Positions 1-8,675 of a DNA stretch of 36,823 bases are shown piece after piece. Where the stretch lies: positions 1-36,823 of the forward strand of contig SVRH01000007.1 in NCBI GenBank assembly GCA_015064925.1, given 5' to 3'. The stretch comes from Oscillospiraceae bacterium. Lineage in GTDB: Bacteria > Bacillota > Clostridia > Oscillospirales > CAG-272. A program made the position numbers and the translations under genes. Each line of letters opens with the position of its first letter. Position 1 is the first letter of the stretch. The notes under the pieces are model-generated. The model made no database searches and had not been told where the DNA came from. It was given only the letters and a program-made list of their open reading frames with translations.

Positions 1-3000
1 AATGCGGAATAGGTGGTTCCGTCTGTGGAAACGAAGACCTTAGCGCCGTAAGCATCCGAAACGGGGTACAGAACGATCTTATTGACTTCCTTTTCTTCGC
101 CAAGATCAATAATCACATCATTTTTGTTGCCCCTGATGAAGCTGTAAGAGGTGTAGCTTCCGTCCTGCGTGTTGTTGTATACCGCGTTGGAGATGGAAGC
201 GGTAGCGGTAAGGCGGGTGGTACCATCCTCACCGTAGATCTCCAGCTCGCTGACCGAAACGTAACCGTCGGGGCGCTGGCTGTCCATCCATACCACGCGC
301 ACGTAGCGATAGCTTGCATTGATGTTGGTTACGATGAACTGGTTGCAAGGGGAGGTGGTGGTTATCTCATTGATTTCCTTGGTGGCGATGGTAGTCCAGG
401 TTTGGCCGTCCACGGAAGCGATGAGCTTGAATGCGGAGTTCTTTTCGGCAAGCGCTACGATGATCTTGGAGATTTTCTGTGCACTGCCCAGATCTGCCTG
501 ACACCAGCCGTTTGCCGCATTGAAGGTGAGGGGATCGGAAACCTTGTTGCCGTCGGTGAGCTTGTCGGTGGCAACGCCGCCCGCAGTAACGGTGGTGTTT
601 TCATCAACAACGCTATCCATGGGAGTATCGGGAGCGTATACGATCTCGTGACCGAATACGTCCATTTCATAGGTGGTGAAGTATCCGTACTGGCACTCGG
701 TACCTACTACCTTGATGTAGCGGTAGTTGCCGGAGAGAGTCAGGGTAAAGCCTTCAGCGGCAACGTAGGAGGTTGCCTTTTCATTTGCCGCCAGCTTGGT
801 CCAGGTTTCACCGTCGGTGGAACCGTAGATCTCAAAGAGGTAATTACCGTTGAGGGCGTAGATGACAGCCTTGGTAACGGTGTAGGCCTTCTGCAGGTCG
901 ATGAGCGCATAGCACTTGTCACCCTCTGCGATCAGAGTGTAGCTGCCGGAGGTGTTATTGTCCTTCAGACCGTTTGCGGCAGAGCCGTTGCCGAGAGTAA
1001 TGGTGGTCTCTGCCTTGGCGGTCAGTTCTTCCTCGGCGGGGGTGTCGGGTTCGGGATCGGGTTCGGGATCGGGTTCGGGATCGGGAGTCTCGGTTACCTC
1101 ATGTCCGAATACGTCCATTTCATAGGTGGTGAAGTATCCGTACTGGCATTCGGTACCCACTACCTTGATGTAGCGGTAGTTGCCGGAGAGAGTCAAAGTG
1201 AAGCCGTCTGCTGCATTGTAGGAGGCAGATTTTACATTTGCTGCCAGCTTGGTCCAGGTTTCACCGTCGGTGGAGCCGTAGATCTCGAAGAGATAATTTC
1301 CGTTGAGTGCGTAGATGACAGCCTTGGTAACGGTGTAGGTCTTCTGCAGATCGATGAGTGCATAACACTTGTCACCCTCTGCGATCAGAGTGTAGCTACC
1401 GGAGGTTGCATCGTCTTTCAAGCCGTTTGCGGCGGAGCCGTTGCCAAGGGTAATGGTGACTTCTTCCTTGTCGGTCAGCTCTTCCTCGGTGGGAGTGTCA
1501 GGTTCGGGATCGGGCTCGGGATCGGGCTCGGGATCGGGTTCGGGATCGGGTTCGGGTTCGGGTTCGGGATCTGTCGTTTCGGTAACGGCAAATACCTCCA
1601 ACTCGTATGCGCTGAACGTGTCATCCACGAACGCGGTGGGAATGATGCGAATATAACGGAAGGTGGCATCTCCGTAGAGGATGTATCCTACTTCGGAATC
1701 ATACAGATCGGTTACGGTGTTGGCGCCGAAGGAGGTGTAGTTGGAACCGTTTTCGGAAACTTCGATACGGAAGCCGTGACGGTAATCGGTGGTGTAGAGA
1801 ACGATCTTGCGAACGTCATGGGAGGCACCGAGATCCACGGTGATAGTGTCGGTGGAACCCTTAATGAAGCTGTAGGAGGTGTAGCTTCCGTCCTGTGTGC
1901 CGTTGTAAACTGCATTGGAGATGGAAGCGGTTGCGGTAAGGCGGGTTTCGCCGTCTTCACCGAAGATCTCCAGCTCACTGACCGAAACGTAGCCGTCGCC
2001 GCGTTCGCTTGCCAGCCACTGTACGCGCACGTAGCGGTAGCTTGCGTTGATACCGGTCACGATGAACTGATTGCGGGGAGTGGTAGTGGTGATTTCGTTG
2101 ACTGCCTTGGTGGCGATGGTGGTCCAAGTGATGCCATCGGTGGAAGCGATGAGCTTGAATGCGGAGTTTACTTCAGCCAGATTGACGATGATCTTGGAGA
2201 TGGTCTTCGCGCTGCCAAGATCTGCCTGACACCAACCGCCACTGCTTTGGGTCATGGTCATGGGATCGGAGACCTTGTTGCCGTCGGTGAGCTTGTCGGT
2301 GGTGGAGCTGTCTGTCAGGGTAGCGCTCATGTCGGGCGTTACGACGTTTTCAACGGTTGCTCCGCCGAGGATGGCTTCTTCGTCGGGAGTGCCGTAAACC
2401 GATACCTCGTTGACCACGTATGCGGAGGAGCCGTTGTGGTAGGTTCCGTAAATACGCACGTATTTTGCTGTGATGGGCTCAAAGGTGATGGTGTTGCCGT
2501 CTTCATAGGACTGCTTGTGGTTGTTCTTTTCGCCAACCATGGTCCACTGGTCGATGGGCAGGGTGTTGTCTTCGGTCACGTATGCTTCCCAGTTGTAAAG
2601 TAGGTTGCCGATGTAGTTGACTACGTTGATCTTGTTCACCTTGTAATAGGTGTTCAGGTCGATTTCCACGTAGCAGTTAGCGCCGTCCCAGTTGCCAAGG
2701 GAAACGTAAGCGGCTGTCTTGCCGTCGGTGGCACCGGGAATAGAGGTGCCTGCACCGTTTTTGGCGGGTTTTCCTATCGAAACGTTGATATCGGCAGAGG
2801 TGATACCGTTGCCTTCGGTGGGCAGGGGCGCGGGCGTGGGAAGAGTCGCGGGATCGCCGCCCTCCAGAACGCACTCGCAGAACTGCTCCACGAAGGGATA
2901 CAGAATGTCGTAGCCGCGGTCATTGGGATGGATGTAGTCGCCCATTGCGTAGCGGGTGGTGCCCTTCATGCGCGCGTTGAGCTCTTCATTATTATACATA

Positions 3001-4457
3001 TCCAGATAAGGGATACCCCACTTATCACAGATCTTTTTTGCTTCGTTGAAGTATTCGCTCATATCGGAAAGACGTCCGATGGTAGAGCCGGGGAGCTGGA
3101 AGCTGATCAGATAACCCTTTGCGGCATCGGGGTAATAGGTCTTGGCATACCAGAACAGGTATTCCAGACCGCCTGCAAAGGTGGCTTGGTCAAAGGTGGT
3201 CTCGTCGAAATTGTCGATGGCGGTCATCTTGCCCACAGCGGTGCTGTCCCAAGCGTCGTTGACGCCGCCGTGCATGATCACAAGATCAAAGGTGCGGTTC
3301 TTCATGGCTTTGAGCTGATTGAGCACGGTGTTGGAGCCGCGGCAGGTGGAGATAGAGGCGCCGGAAAGACCCTTATTGACAAAGTACATATTGTTGGCAA
3401 CGCCGATGCGTCCGGGCCATCCTGCGATCATTCTGGTTTCTGCGATGTTAACTTCGCAAATGGCTTCGGTGATGGAGTCGCCTACGAACAGTACAGACTT
3501 TTCCGCAAGAGGGCTCTCGGGGTCACCCACGGGATAGTGGGCGGTGTTGATGGGACCGTCCTGCAGGAATGCTTCCTGAGTGCTCTTGAAAGCACCTTCT
3601 GCGCTCTTACCGGAGTACTTTAACTCGCCTGAGGTATTGTAAACCTTGATTTCCAGGGTGTATGCGTGGTCTTTTACCACTTCAACGCCCTTTTCAGCAA
3701 GTGCCAGACGGATAAAGGTGGTGCTGTACAGCTCTGCGGCGGGCAGATTGATGGGATAGTATACGGTCTTGGTGGTATCTGCAGTTTCGTCGGTGACGGT
3801 AACGTACATCTTGTATTTGCCGTTCTTCAGGCGGGTGTACAGAGTATCGTTGCACTCGCTTGCCGACATACCCACGATAAAGTAGGTTCTTGTGGGAGTG
3901 CCCCAGTTTTCAATCTTGCCGTACCAAGCACCGAGGGTAAGCGTTGCGGTGCCTTCGGGTTCGGCCATCTCTACCGCAGGATCCACAGGATCCATGCCAC
4001 AGGTAAAGCCGGAAACGGCGGAGCTTTGGTAGATTACCTCTCCACCGCTGTAAATTTTAGCGGAAACGGTATAGTTTGTGCCCTTGACGGGAACGAATTT
4101 GTTCTCGCCCACGCCGTTGCAGGTTTCAAATCTGTAGAGATTGTCACCGGGAAGGGTGGTGGCGGGGTTCATCTTGATGGTTTTGGAGCTGCTGCCACTC
4201 GAGATGGTCAGCTCCCACTGTGCATCGGCGGGAAGGACAAGGGCGTTGCCTTCTGCGTCGGTAGCTTCGATGAGAAGCTGGGTGGTGGAATCATAGTCGC
4301 CCACCAGGTTGGGGCTGTTTACCCAGTTTTCCCAGGCACCGTAGCGCGAGGGCTTAATGAGCATGGTCTGACCTTCTGCAAAGCTGATGGTCGAAAACAT
4401 GGACAGTGCCGAGAAGATCATCAGAAGGCTGAGAGTCAGCGAGACGATTCGTTTCAT
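1..4457 (-). CDS. Secreted SGNH/GDSL hydrolase with multiple F5/8C (discoidin-like) modules, C-terminus off the window
   Basis: The frame is open from the ATG at 4455-4457 to the left edge, about 1485 codons, so the 3' end is missing. An AGAGG ribosome site lies about 9 bases upstream. Residues 1-27 form a signal peptide (MKR, hydrophobic core, SFA cleavage). Residues 28-315 look like beta-rich accessory domains. Residues about 320-525 are an SGNH hydrolase: GDS at 326-328 (nucleophile Ser328), G-V-N-D with Asn400, and D507-x-x-H510 (catalytic Asp and His) before P-N-D. Then come discoidin-like modules at about 550-690, 709-832, 835-960, 991-1120, 1142-1272, 1280-1410 and one cut by the edge. 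Pro-Glu-Pro-Asp linkers flank the fourth. The family removes acyl groups from glycans or lipids, and F5/8C modules often bind sugars, so an extracellular carbohydrate esterase is likely. The substrate is unknown. Confidence 0.85.
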   Translation of the reverse strand, partial: MKRIVSLTLSLLMIFSALSMFSTISFAEGQTMLIKPSRYGAWENWVNSPNLVGDYDSTTQLLIEATDAEGNALVLPADAQWELTISSGSSSKTIKMNPATTLPGDNLYRFETCNGVGENKFVPVKGTNYTVSAKIYSGGEVIYQSSAVSGFTCGMDPVDPAVEMAEPEGTATLTLGAWYGKIENWGTPTRTYFIVGMSASECNDTLYTRLKNGKYKMYVTVTDETADTTKTVYYPINLPAAELYSTTFIRLALAEKGVEVVKDHAYTLEIKVYNTSGELKYSGKSAEGAFKSTQEAFLQDGPINTAHYPVGDPESPLAEKSVLFVGDSITEAICEVNIAETRMIAGWPGRIGVANNMYFVNKGLSGASISTCRGSNTVLNQLKAMKNRTFDLVIMHGGVNDAWDSTAVGKMTAIDNFDETTFDQATFAGGLEYLFWYAKTYYPDAAKGYLISFQLPGSTIGRLSDMSEYFNEAKKICDKWGIPYLDMYNNEELNARMKGTTRYAMGDYIHPNDRGYDILYPFVEQFCECVLEGGDPATLPTPAPLPTEGNGITSADINVSIGKPAKNGAGTSIPGATDGKTAAYVSLGNWDGANCYVEIDLNTYYKVNKINVVNYIGNLLYNWEAYVTEDNTLPIDQWTMVGEKNNHKQSYEDGNTITFEPITAKYVRIYGTYHNGSSAYVVNEVSVYGTPDEEAILGGATVENVVTPDMSATLTDSSTTDKLTDGNKVSDPMTMTQSSGGWCQADLGSAKTISKIIVNLAEVNSAFKLIASTDGITWTTIATKAVNEITTTTPRNQFIVTGINASYRYVRVQWLASERGDGYVSVSELEIFGEDGETRLTATASISNAVYNGTQDGSYTSYSFIKGSTDTITVDLGASHDVRKIVLYTTDYRHGFRIEVSENGSNYTSFGANTVTDLYDSEVGYILYGDATFRYIRIIPTAFVDDTFSAYELEVFAVTETTDPEPEPEPDPEPDPEPDPEPDPEPDTPTEEELTDKEEVTITLGNGSAANGLKDDATSGSYTLIAEGDKCYALIDLQKTYTVTKAVIYALNGNYLFEIYGSTDGETWTKLAANVKSASYNAADGFTLTLSGNYRYIKVVGTECQYGYFTTYEMDVFGHEVTETPDPEPDPEPDPEPDTPAEEELTAKAETTITLGNGSAANGLKDNNTSGSYTLIAEGDKCYALIDLQKAYTVTKAVIYALNGNYLFEIYGSTDGETWTKLAANEKATSYVAAEGFTLTLSGNYRYIKVVGTECQYGYFTTYEMDVFGHEIVYAPDTPMDSVVDENTTVTAGGVATDKLTDGNKVSDPLTFNAANGWCQADLGSAQKISKIIVALAEKNSAFKLIASVDGQTWTTIATKEINEITTTSPCNQFIVTNINASYRYVRVVWMDSQRPDGYVSVSELEIYGEDGTTRLTATASISNAVYNNTQDGSYTSYSFIRGNKNDVIIDLGEEKEVNKIVLYPVSDAYGAKVFVSTDGTTYSA
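640..1486 (-). repeat. Tandem near-identical module duplication inside the SGNH hydrolase gene
   Basis: About 640-1025 and 1095-1486 are the same discoidin-like module twice, nearly identical at the DNA level; long stretches around 660-720 and 1105-1165 match almost base for base. A second, older duplication links about 230-620 plus 1-228 with about 1960-2330 plus 1580-1950. The module order is therefore A-B-C-D-D-B-C. Confidence 0.85.
1046..1087 (-). repeat. 12-bp microsatellite encoding a Pro-Glu-Pro-Asp linker
   Basis: The plus strand repeats GGGATCGGGTTC in tandem. On the coding (minus) strand this is an in-frame P-D-P-E repeat between two discoidin-like modules, a flexible secreted-protein linker. 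The period is a multiple of three, so copy-number change keeps the frame. Confidence 0.85.
1500..1571 (-). repeat. Second, longer Pro-Glu-Pro-Asp linker microsatellite
   Basis: This is the same GGGATCGGGTTC/GGGATCGGGCTC tandem repeat as at 1046-1087 but nearly twice as long. The length difference between the two copies shows that the tract varies by slippage. Confidence 0.85.
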
Positions 4458-4509
4458 ACGAAAAACCTCTTTTCATAAGTATTTGATATACGAATATATC
4501 CTATTTAGT

Positions 4510-4538
4510 ATGATACACTTTTGCACGGCGTTTGTCAA
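4510..4538 (-). promoter_or_regulatory. Sigma-A-type promoter of the SGNH hydrolase gene
   Basis: On the minus strand, TTGACA (4533-4538) and TATCAT (4510-4515) are separated by 17 bases. The start codon is about 50 bases downstream. Confidence 0.7.
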
Positions 4539-4618
4539 TACAAATGTATACAATTTTATCCTGTTAGCTTTTTAACGATCGATCTGCAAAAAAATTTCAA
4601 AAATCATAATGAACCCTA

Positions 4619-4647
4619 TTGACAATCACGCGACCATGTGATATAAT
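4619..4647 (+). promoter_or_regulatory. Consensus sigma-A promoter of the DUF1836-NfeD-flotillin operon
   Basis: TTGACA (4619-4624) and TATAAT (4642-4647) are both perfect consensus hexamers with a 17-base spacer. The first start codon follows at 4680 after AGGAGG at 4666-4671. Confidence 0.9.
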
Positions 4648-4679
4648 CATGGTACAGTAAGAAACAGGAGGTGAAGGGA

Positions 4680-5234
4680 ATGCCAAAAACCTATCCGGGG
4701 ATGACCGTAGAATGTACAGGGCTGGAAAAGGGAAGCACACGCACTCTGTTTGACGGTGTGTTTGCCGCGGGCGGGATCACGCTCTCGCAGGTCTCGGTCA
4801 TGACGGGGCTGGAGCCCTATCAGATCCAAAACTGGGTCAAACGCGGATTTGTGACCTCCCCCGTCAAACGGCTGTATTCCAAAAAGCAGTTTGCCAGGAT
4901 CGTGATCATCAATATGCTCAGAGAATCCCTGCAGATCGAAAAGATCTGTGAGCTTGTGAAGATCATTGCGGGGCGTCCGGGGGATGAAAGCGACGATTTG
5001 ATCAGCGACGATGAATTGTATCACCGCTACGTGGATATGCTGGCAGAGGAGAACGTGAATCCGCTGGATGAAAGCTCGGTCAGAAACGCTGCCCTTGCGG
5101 CGGCAGAGCTTTGCGAGGAGCGGCTCCCGAATTCAAAGGGAAAGCTGGCGCATATATTTGAAGTGATGATATATGCCCATGCGGCGGCAGAGCTTCGCAA
5201 GAAGTCGGATGAAGCTTTCGCGGTTTTACAGTAA
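4680..5234 (+). CDS. DUF1836 family protein (MerR-like helix-turn-helix)
   Basis: The product is 184 residues. I chose ATG 4680 because AGGAGG ends 8 bases before it; the in-frame GTG at 4671 overlaps that site and is unlikely. Residues about 30-95 form a MerR-like winged-helix unit: a helix-turn-helix around T-L-S-Q-V-S-V-M-T-G-L, then the N-W-V-K-R-G-F wing, followed by helices. This layout is typical of DUF1836 proteins, which are uncharacterised presumed DNA-binding proteins of Bacillota. It is the first gene after a consensus promoter and lies 24 bases before the NfeD-like gene, so it is probably co-transcribed with the membrane-domain pair and could regulate it. Its target is not visible. 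Confidence 0.85.
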   Translation: MPKTYPGMTVECTGLEKGSTRTLFDGVFAAGGITLSQVSVMTGLEPYQIQNWVKRGFVTSPVKRLYSKKQFARIVIINMLRESLQIEKICELVKIIAGRPGDESDDLISDDELYHRYVDMLAEENVNPLDESSVRNAALAAAELCEERLPNSKGKLAHIFEVMIYAHAAAELRKKSDEAFAVLQ

Positions 5235-5258
5235 CAGTAATAAGAAAGGACAATAGAT

Positions 5259-5905
5259 ATGTTTATAGTTGATTGGTGGAATTCCATGAGTTTGATTTCG
5301 CAGATCTTTGCGGTGATTGCCATTCCCGCAACGCTTCTGCTTCTGATCCAGACCGTGATGCTGTTTCTCGGCATCGGCGACGACGCAGACGGCGGAGCAG
5401 ACGATCTTGCCGATGGCGTGGCAGACGATCTTCCCGATGAAGCGGACGGCGTGTTCGGTGATCAGACCGATGCAGATACGGCAGATCTTGCAGGGCTGGA
5501 GGGGCTTCGCATTCTGACCCTGCGCGGCATCATCGCGTTCCTTGTGGTGTTCGGTTGGGTCGGTGTGGCAATGGACGGCGCGGGCATCGCGCTCTTCGTG
5601 ACCCTTCCCGTGGCAGCCGTTTGCGGCTTTGCCATGATGGTGGTGCTGGCACTGCTGATGCGGGCGGTGATGAAGCTGCGAAACAGCGGCAATGCCGATA
5701 ACCGCAATGCCATCGGCGTTTCGGGCAAGGTGTATCTGACCGTTCCCGCTGCCCGCGGCGGAAGCGGCAAAGTGCATTTGATGTTGCAAGGCTCTTTTGT
5801 GGAAGAGACGCCGTGACCGACAGTCCCGAAGCCATTCCAACGGGTAGCGAAATCGTGGTCATTGGCCTTAGCGGTCAGACCGACCTTGTGGTACGTAAGA
5901 AATAA
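5259..5905 (+). pseudogene. NfeD/YuaF-like membrane protein, frameshifted near its C-terminus
   Basis: The main frame runs 5259-5816 (185 residues) from an ATG after AAAGGA. It has a membrane segment (about 12-37), an Asp-rich loop (about 40-80), two more membrane segments (about 88-108 and 112-137) and the start of an OB-like domain. It then stops at a TGA at 5814-5816. The continuation is open one frame back: from about 5813 to the TAA at 5903-5905 it encodes about 30 residues (V-T-D-S-P-E-A-I-P-T-G ending V-V-R-K-K), the expected closing strands of an NfeD C-terminal domain. One lost base near 5808-5813, for example CCC to CC, explains the break. No slippery heptamer is visible. In Bacillus, the homologue YuaF is encoded beside flotillin FloT, as here. 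It could be a real inactivation, a tolerated truncation or a sequence error. Confidence 0.75.
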
Positions 5906-5937
5906 AAATCTATATATATTAAATGGAGGAAAACTTT

Positions 5938-7341
5938 ATGAGCAGCAGTGTAATTATTTTGGTAGGAGCCATCGTTCTGATCCTGGTGTCCTTTATTGCG
6001 TGGGTATGCTCGCGCTACAAGAAGTGTCCCGCAGATAAGATCATGGTCATCCACGGTTCCATCGGTAAGAATAAGGACGGCACCAACCGCTCGGCGAAGT
6101 GCATCCACGGCGGTGCGGAATTCGTCATTCCCGTGTTCCAGTCCTATTCCTTCCTGGATCTGACTCCCATTTCCATTCAGGTGGATCTGAAAAACGCCCT
6201 GACAAGACAGAATATCCGTATTGACGTTCCCTCCCGTTTCACCGTCGGTATTTCCACCGAGCCCGGTGTCATGCAGAATGCGGCAGAGCGTCTGGGCGGT
6301 CTGGCACTGTCCGAAATTCAGGAGCTGTCCCGTGATATCATCTTCGGTCAGCTGCGTCTGATCATCGCCACCATGGATATCGAAGAGATCAACACAGACC
6401 GTGACAAGTTCCTGGCGGCGGTCAGCAGCAACGTGGAAAGTGAACTAAGAAAGATCGGTCTGCGTCTGATCAACGCGAACATCACCGACATCACCGATGA
6501 ATCGGGCTATATCGCAGCCCTTGGTAAGGAAGCCGCCGCAAAGGCGATAAACGACGCCAAGAAGAGCGTGGCAGAGCAGGAAAGAGACGGCTCGATCGGT
6601 GAAGCCAACGCCACCATGGAGCAGCGTATCAAGGTGTCCGAAGCCAACTCCGTGGCAATTCAGGGTGAAAACGAAGCCAAGATGAAGATCGCCATGTCCG
6701 AAGCGGCGCTGCGTGAAAAGGAAGCGGAGGCTGAAAAGATCGCCACCACCGCAGCCAAGGTGCAGGCGGCAAAGGCGCTGGAGGAATCCTACGCGGCTGA
6801 AAAGGCTGCCGAAGAGGCAAGACGCACCAAGGAACAGGCAACGCTGGAGGCGGACATCATCGTCCGTGCCGAGGCGCGCAAGAAGGAAATGGAACTGGAA
6901 GCCGAGGCAGAGGCAGAGCAGATGCGCAGAAAAGCAAAGGGTGAAGCCGATGCGATCTACGCCAAGATGGAAGCCGAGGCCCGCGGTATGGAAGAGATCC
7001 TTCGCAAGCAGGCAGCCGGTTTTGCAGAGATCGTGAAGTCGGCAGGCGGCGACGCAGACGCGGCTCTGAAACTGCTGATCGCAGATAAGCTGGAGGATCT
7101 GATGCGCGTGCAGGTGGATGCCATCAAGAACATCAAGATCGACAAGGTAACCGTTTGGGATGGCGGTCAAAACGGCGAGGGCAAGACCTCTACCGCAAAC
7201 TTTATTTCGGGCATGATGAAGTCGGTGCCTCCGCTTGACGAAATGTTCGCCATGGCAGGCATGCAGTTGCCCGGTTTCCTTGGCAAGAAGGCAGAGGAAG
7301 CACCCGCGACGGAAGCGAAGGCGGAAGTGATTTCCGAGTAA
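5938..7341 (+). CDS. floT: Flotillin (SPFH/band 7 membrane scaffold protein)
   Basis: The product is 467 residues. I chose ATG 5938 because GGAGGA at 5925-5930 sits 7 bases upstream; the ATG at 5923 overlaps that site. Residues about 4-24 form a membrane segment, about 28-200 an SPFH/band 7 domain, and about 200-370 a long Glu/Ala-rich coiled coil of the flotillin type. The C-terminus has the conserved V-T-V-W-D-G-G stretch, a Met/Pro-rich segment and L-P-G-F-L-G-K. Flotillins form oligomeric scaffolds at the inner face of the membrane that order lipids and gather signalling and secretion proteins. The upstream NfeD-like gene is the standard partner, and a terminator hairpin follows. Confidence 0.92.
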   Translation: MSSSVIILVGAIVLILVSFIAWVCSRYKKCPADKIMVIHGSIGKNKDGTNRSAKCIHGGAEFVIPVFQSYSFLDLTPISIQVDLKNALTRQNIRIDVPSRFTVGISTEPGVMQNAAERLGGLALSEIQELSRDIIFGQLRLIIATMDIEEINTDRDKFLAAVSSNVESELRKIGLRLINANITDITDESGYIAALGKEAAAKAINDAKKSVAEQERDGSIGEANATMEQRIKVSEANSVAIQGENEAKMKIAMSEAALREKEAEAEKIATTAAKVQAAKALEESYAAEKAAEEARRTKEQATLEADIIVRAEARKKEMELEAEAEAEQMRRKAKGEADAIYAKMEAEARGMEEILRKQAAGFAEIVKSAGGDADAALKLLIADKLEDLMRVQVDAIKNIKIDKVTVWDGGQNGEGKTSTANFISGMMKSVPPLDEMFAMAGMQLPGFLGKKAEEAPATEAKAEVISE

Positions 7342-7349
7342 TATAAACA

Positions 7350-7384
7350 CAACGCAGCGGCATCAAGCCGATGCCGCTGCGTTG
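7350..7384 (+). terminator. Terminator-like hairpin after the flotillin gene
   Basis: A perfect 15-bp stem (7350-7364 with 7370-7384) and a 5-base loop are followed by CCCTTT. The stem is strong but the U-tract is weak. Confidence 0.7.
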
Positions 7385-7422
7385 CCCTTTCGTGTATACC
7401 ACAATTATTTAAAGTTTTTGAT

Positions 7423-7470
7423 CCAAACTTTTTTCAAAAAGTTTGGCATAGCTTGAGGCGGAGCCTCAAG
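7423..7470 (+). repeat. Double-hairpin intergenic element, copy A
   Basis: There are two adjacent perfect hairpins: 7423-7433 with 7436-7446 (CCAAACTTTTT paired with its complement), then 7452-7459 with 7463-7470 (CTTGAGGC, loop GGA). GATC precedes the first stem. The same architecture with different stem bases occurs on the other strand at 23006-23054. Confidence 0.65.
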
Positions 7471-7487
7471 GATGAAAGGAACCCAAA

Positions 7488-8120
7488 ATGAAAGATCGAA
7501 GTCTCCCAAAAGATCTGAAAAAGCATATAAAAACCTATATTTTTAAAAAAATTGCCCTCTTTGTTTTGATGGAGGCGGCACTGGTTTCTGTTCTTCTTCT
7601 GTGGGGGGACACGCTGCTTGGCAACAGTACGGGAATTGTTCTGTATGTGCTGTGGGCACTTTTGCTCCTTGTTCCGTTTTTTGTGACTAAATTTCCCTTT
7701 TGCTTGCTTGACAAAACATACTTTGGTGTGATAGAACAGGTACAGATGAAAACCTCCGTTGAAAACGAGCGCCCCTTTAAGCCCACACTGGAGGGTCATT
7801 ACACGGCGGTAACGGCAGTGATCACTGTGAAGGAAGAGGGAAGTGAAAAGCGCCATAACGTCAAAGTGAAAATCAAGGGCTCTGCCACAGAGAAAAACAG
7901 TATGTTTGACACCTATGCCGACCGCAGCGGCGATAGCTTTGTAAACAGTGCCGAGGCTACATATAAGGTTGGCGCACGGGTATTCCATCTGTTTGGCGCA
8001 AAGCATGTGGTGATCCTGCCGGGCGAAAACTCGCAGAGTGTGTGCTGTGCCGTGTGCGGCGAAGCCAATGCAACAAAAGATAATGCTTGCCGCAAATGCA
8101 GACATACGCTTATAAAATAA
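7488..8120 (+). CDS. Uncharacterised membrane protein with C-terminal zinc ribbon
   Basis: The product is 210 residues, and I do not recognise the family. A basic N-terminus is followed by two membrane segments (about 22-40 and 48-68). Residues 70-180 form a soluble beta-rich region with a G-H-Y-T-A-V-T-A core. The C-terminus has two Cys pairs, C-A-V-C and C-R-K-C, in zinc-ribbon spacing. This is the first of five closely spaced plus-strand genes to 11143, all with membrane segments, and a double hairpin lies just upstream. The shared layout suggests subunits of one membrane assembly or paralogous sensors, but no function can be named. Confidence 0.75.
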   Translation: MKDRSLPKDLKKHIKTYIFKKIALFVLMEAALVSVLLLWGDTLLGNSTGIVLYVLWALLLLVPFFVTKFPFCLLDKTYFGVIEQVQMKTSVENERPFKPTLEGHYTAVTAVITVKEEGSEKRHNVKVKIKGSATEKNSMFDTYADRSGDSFVNSAEATYKVGARVFHLFGAKHVVILPGENSQSVCCAVCGEANATKDNACRKCRHTLIK

Positions 8121-8129
8121 TGAGAGAAA

Positions 8130-8660
8130 ATGATGAAAACCGACGAAAGAGAAGTTTTGACAAGAGAAAAAATTGAAAACAGATTGTTGGCAGCGATCAA
8201 ATTCAGCATCGGGATCAACAGTGCGGTTAGCGTGCTGTTTGTGGGAGCATTTGCTCTTCTTGGATATGGCATCACTCAGGTGTCTTTGCCGTATCAAATA
8301 GTGTACGTTGTTGCCATGGCGTACTTGACATTTTTGTTTGTCTATTTTTGGTACAATCTGATAAAGACCCTTATCTTGTATCGCAAAAGAAAATACACCG
8401 TTGCAGAGGATCGCGTGATTCGTATCGTTGAAGACGAGGTCAGATATCTGTCGATCAAAGAAAGACTGTTAAGAAGATGCAGATTCCGCCGTTCGGTGGA
8501 AGAAGACGTGATCTATTTCAGAGACGCGGGCAGAGTAGTGGTCACGGGTGAAACCTGCCGATGCACCTTTGTCACCGACCACTTTTATATCGTGAAATAT
8601 GAAGGCCAAGAGGACGTGCAAATGATTTACAACCAAAGGGAATACCGCATAGAGGACTAA
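8130..8660 (+). CDS. Uncharacterised two-helix membrane protein
   Basis: The product is 176 residues with no recognised family. The start has two adjacent ATG codons at 8130 and 8133. Two membrane segments lie at about 29-50 and 57-80. A basic patch (residues 83-87, R-K-R-K) follows, then a beta-rich presumably cytosolic domain with Cys-x-Cys at about 143-145. It starts 9 bases after the previous stop, which implies co-transcription and probable translational coupling. The fold order, two helices and then a beta domain, resembles the 7488 gene. Confidence 0.75.
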   Translation: MMKTDEREVLTREKIENRLLAAIKFSIGINSAVSVLFVGAFALLGYGITQVSLPYQIVYVVAMAYLTFLFVYFWYNLIKTLILYRKRKYTVAEDRVIRIVEDEVRYLSIKERLLRRCRFRRSVEEDVIYFRDAGRVVVTGETCRCTFVTDHFYIVKYEGQEDVQMIYNQREYRIED

Positions 8661-8675
8661 ATTAACGGAGAAATT

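Noticed and set aside
1046..1571. CRISPR-like or regulatory repeat array
   Set aside because: The repeats are 12-bp, contiguous and in frame with a Pro-Glu-Pro-Asp linker; there are no spacers.
402..2603. 733-codon open frame on the plus strand, Gly/Val-rich
   Set aside because: It is antisense to the SGNH hydrolase, which has a signal peptide, catalytic motifs and promoter. The plus frame has no ribosome site and mirrors the repeats of the real gene.
5790..5830. Programmed -1 frameshift in the NfeD-like gene
   Set aside because: The frame change has the right direction, but no slippery heptamer or downstream stem was found. A lost base is simpler.
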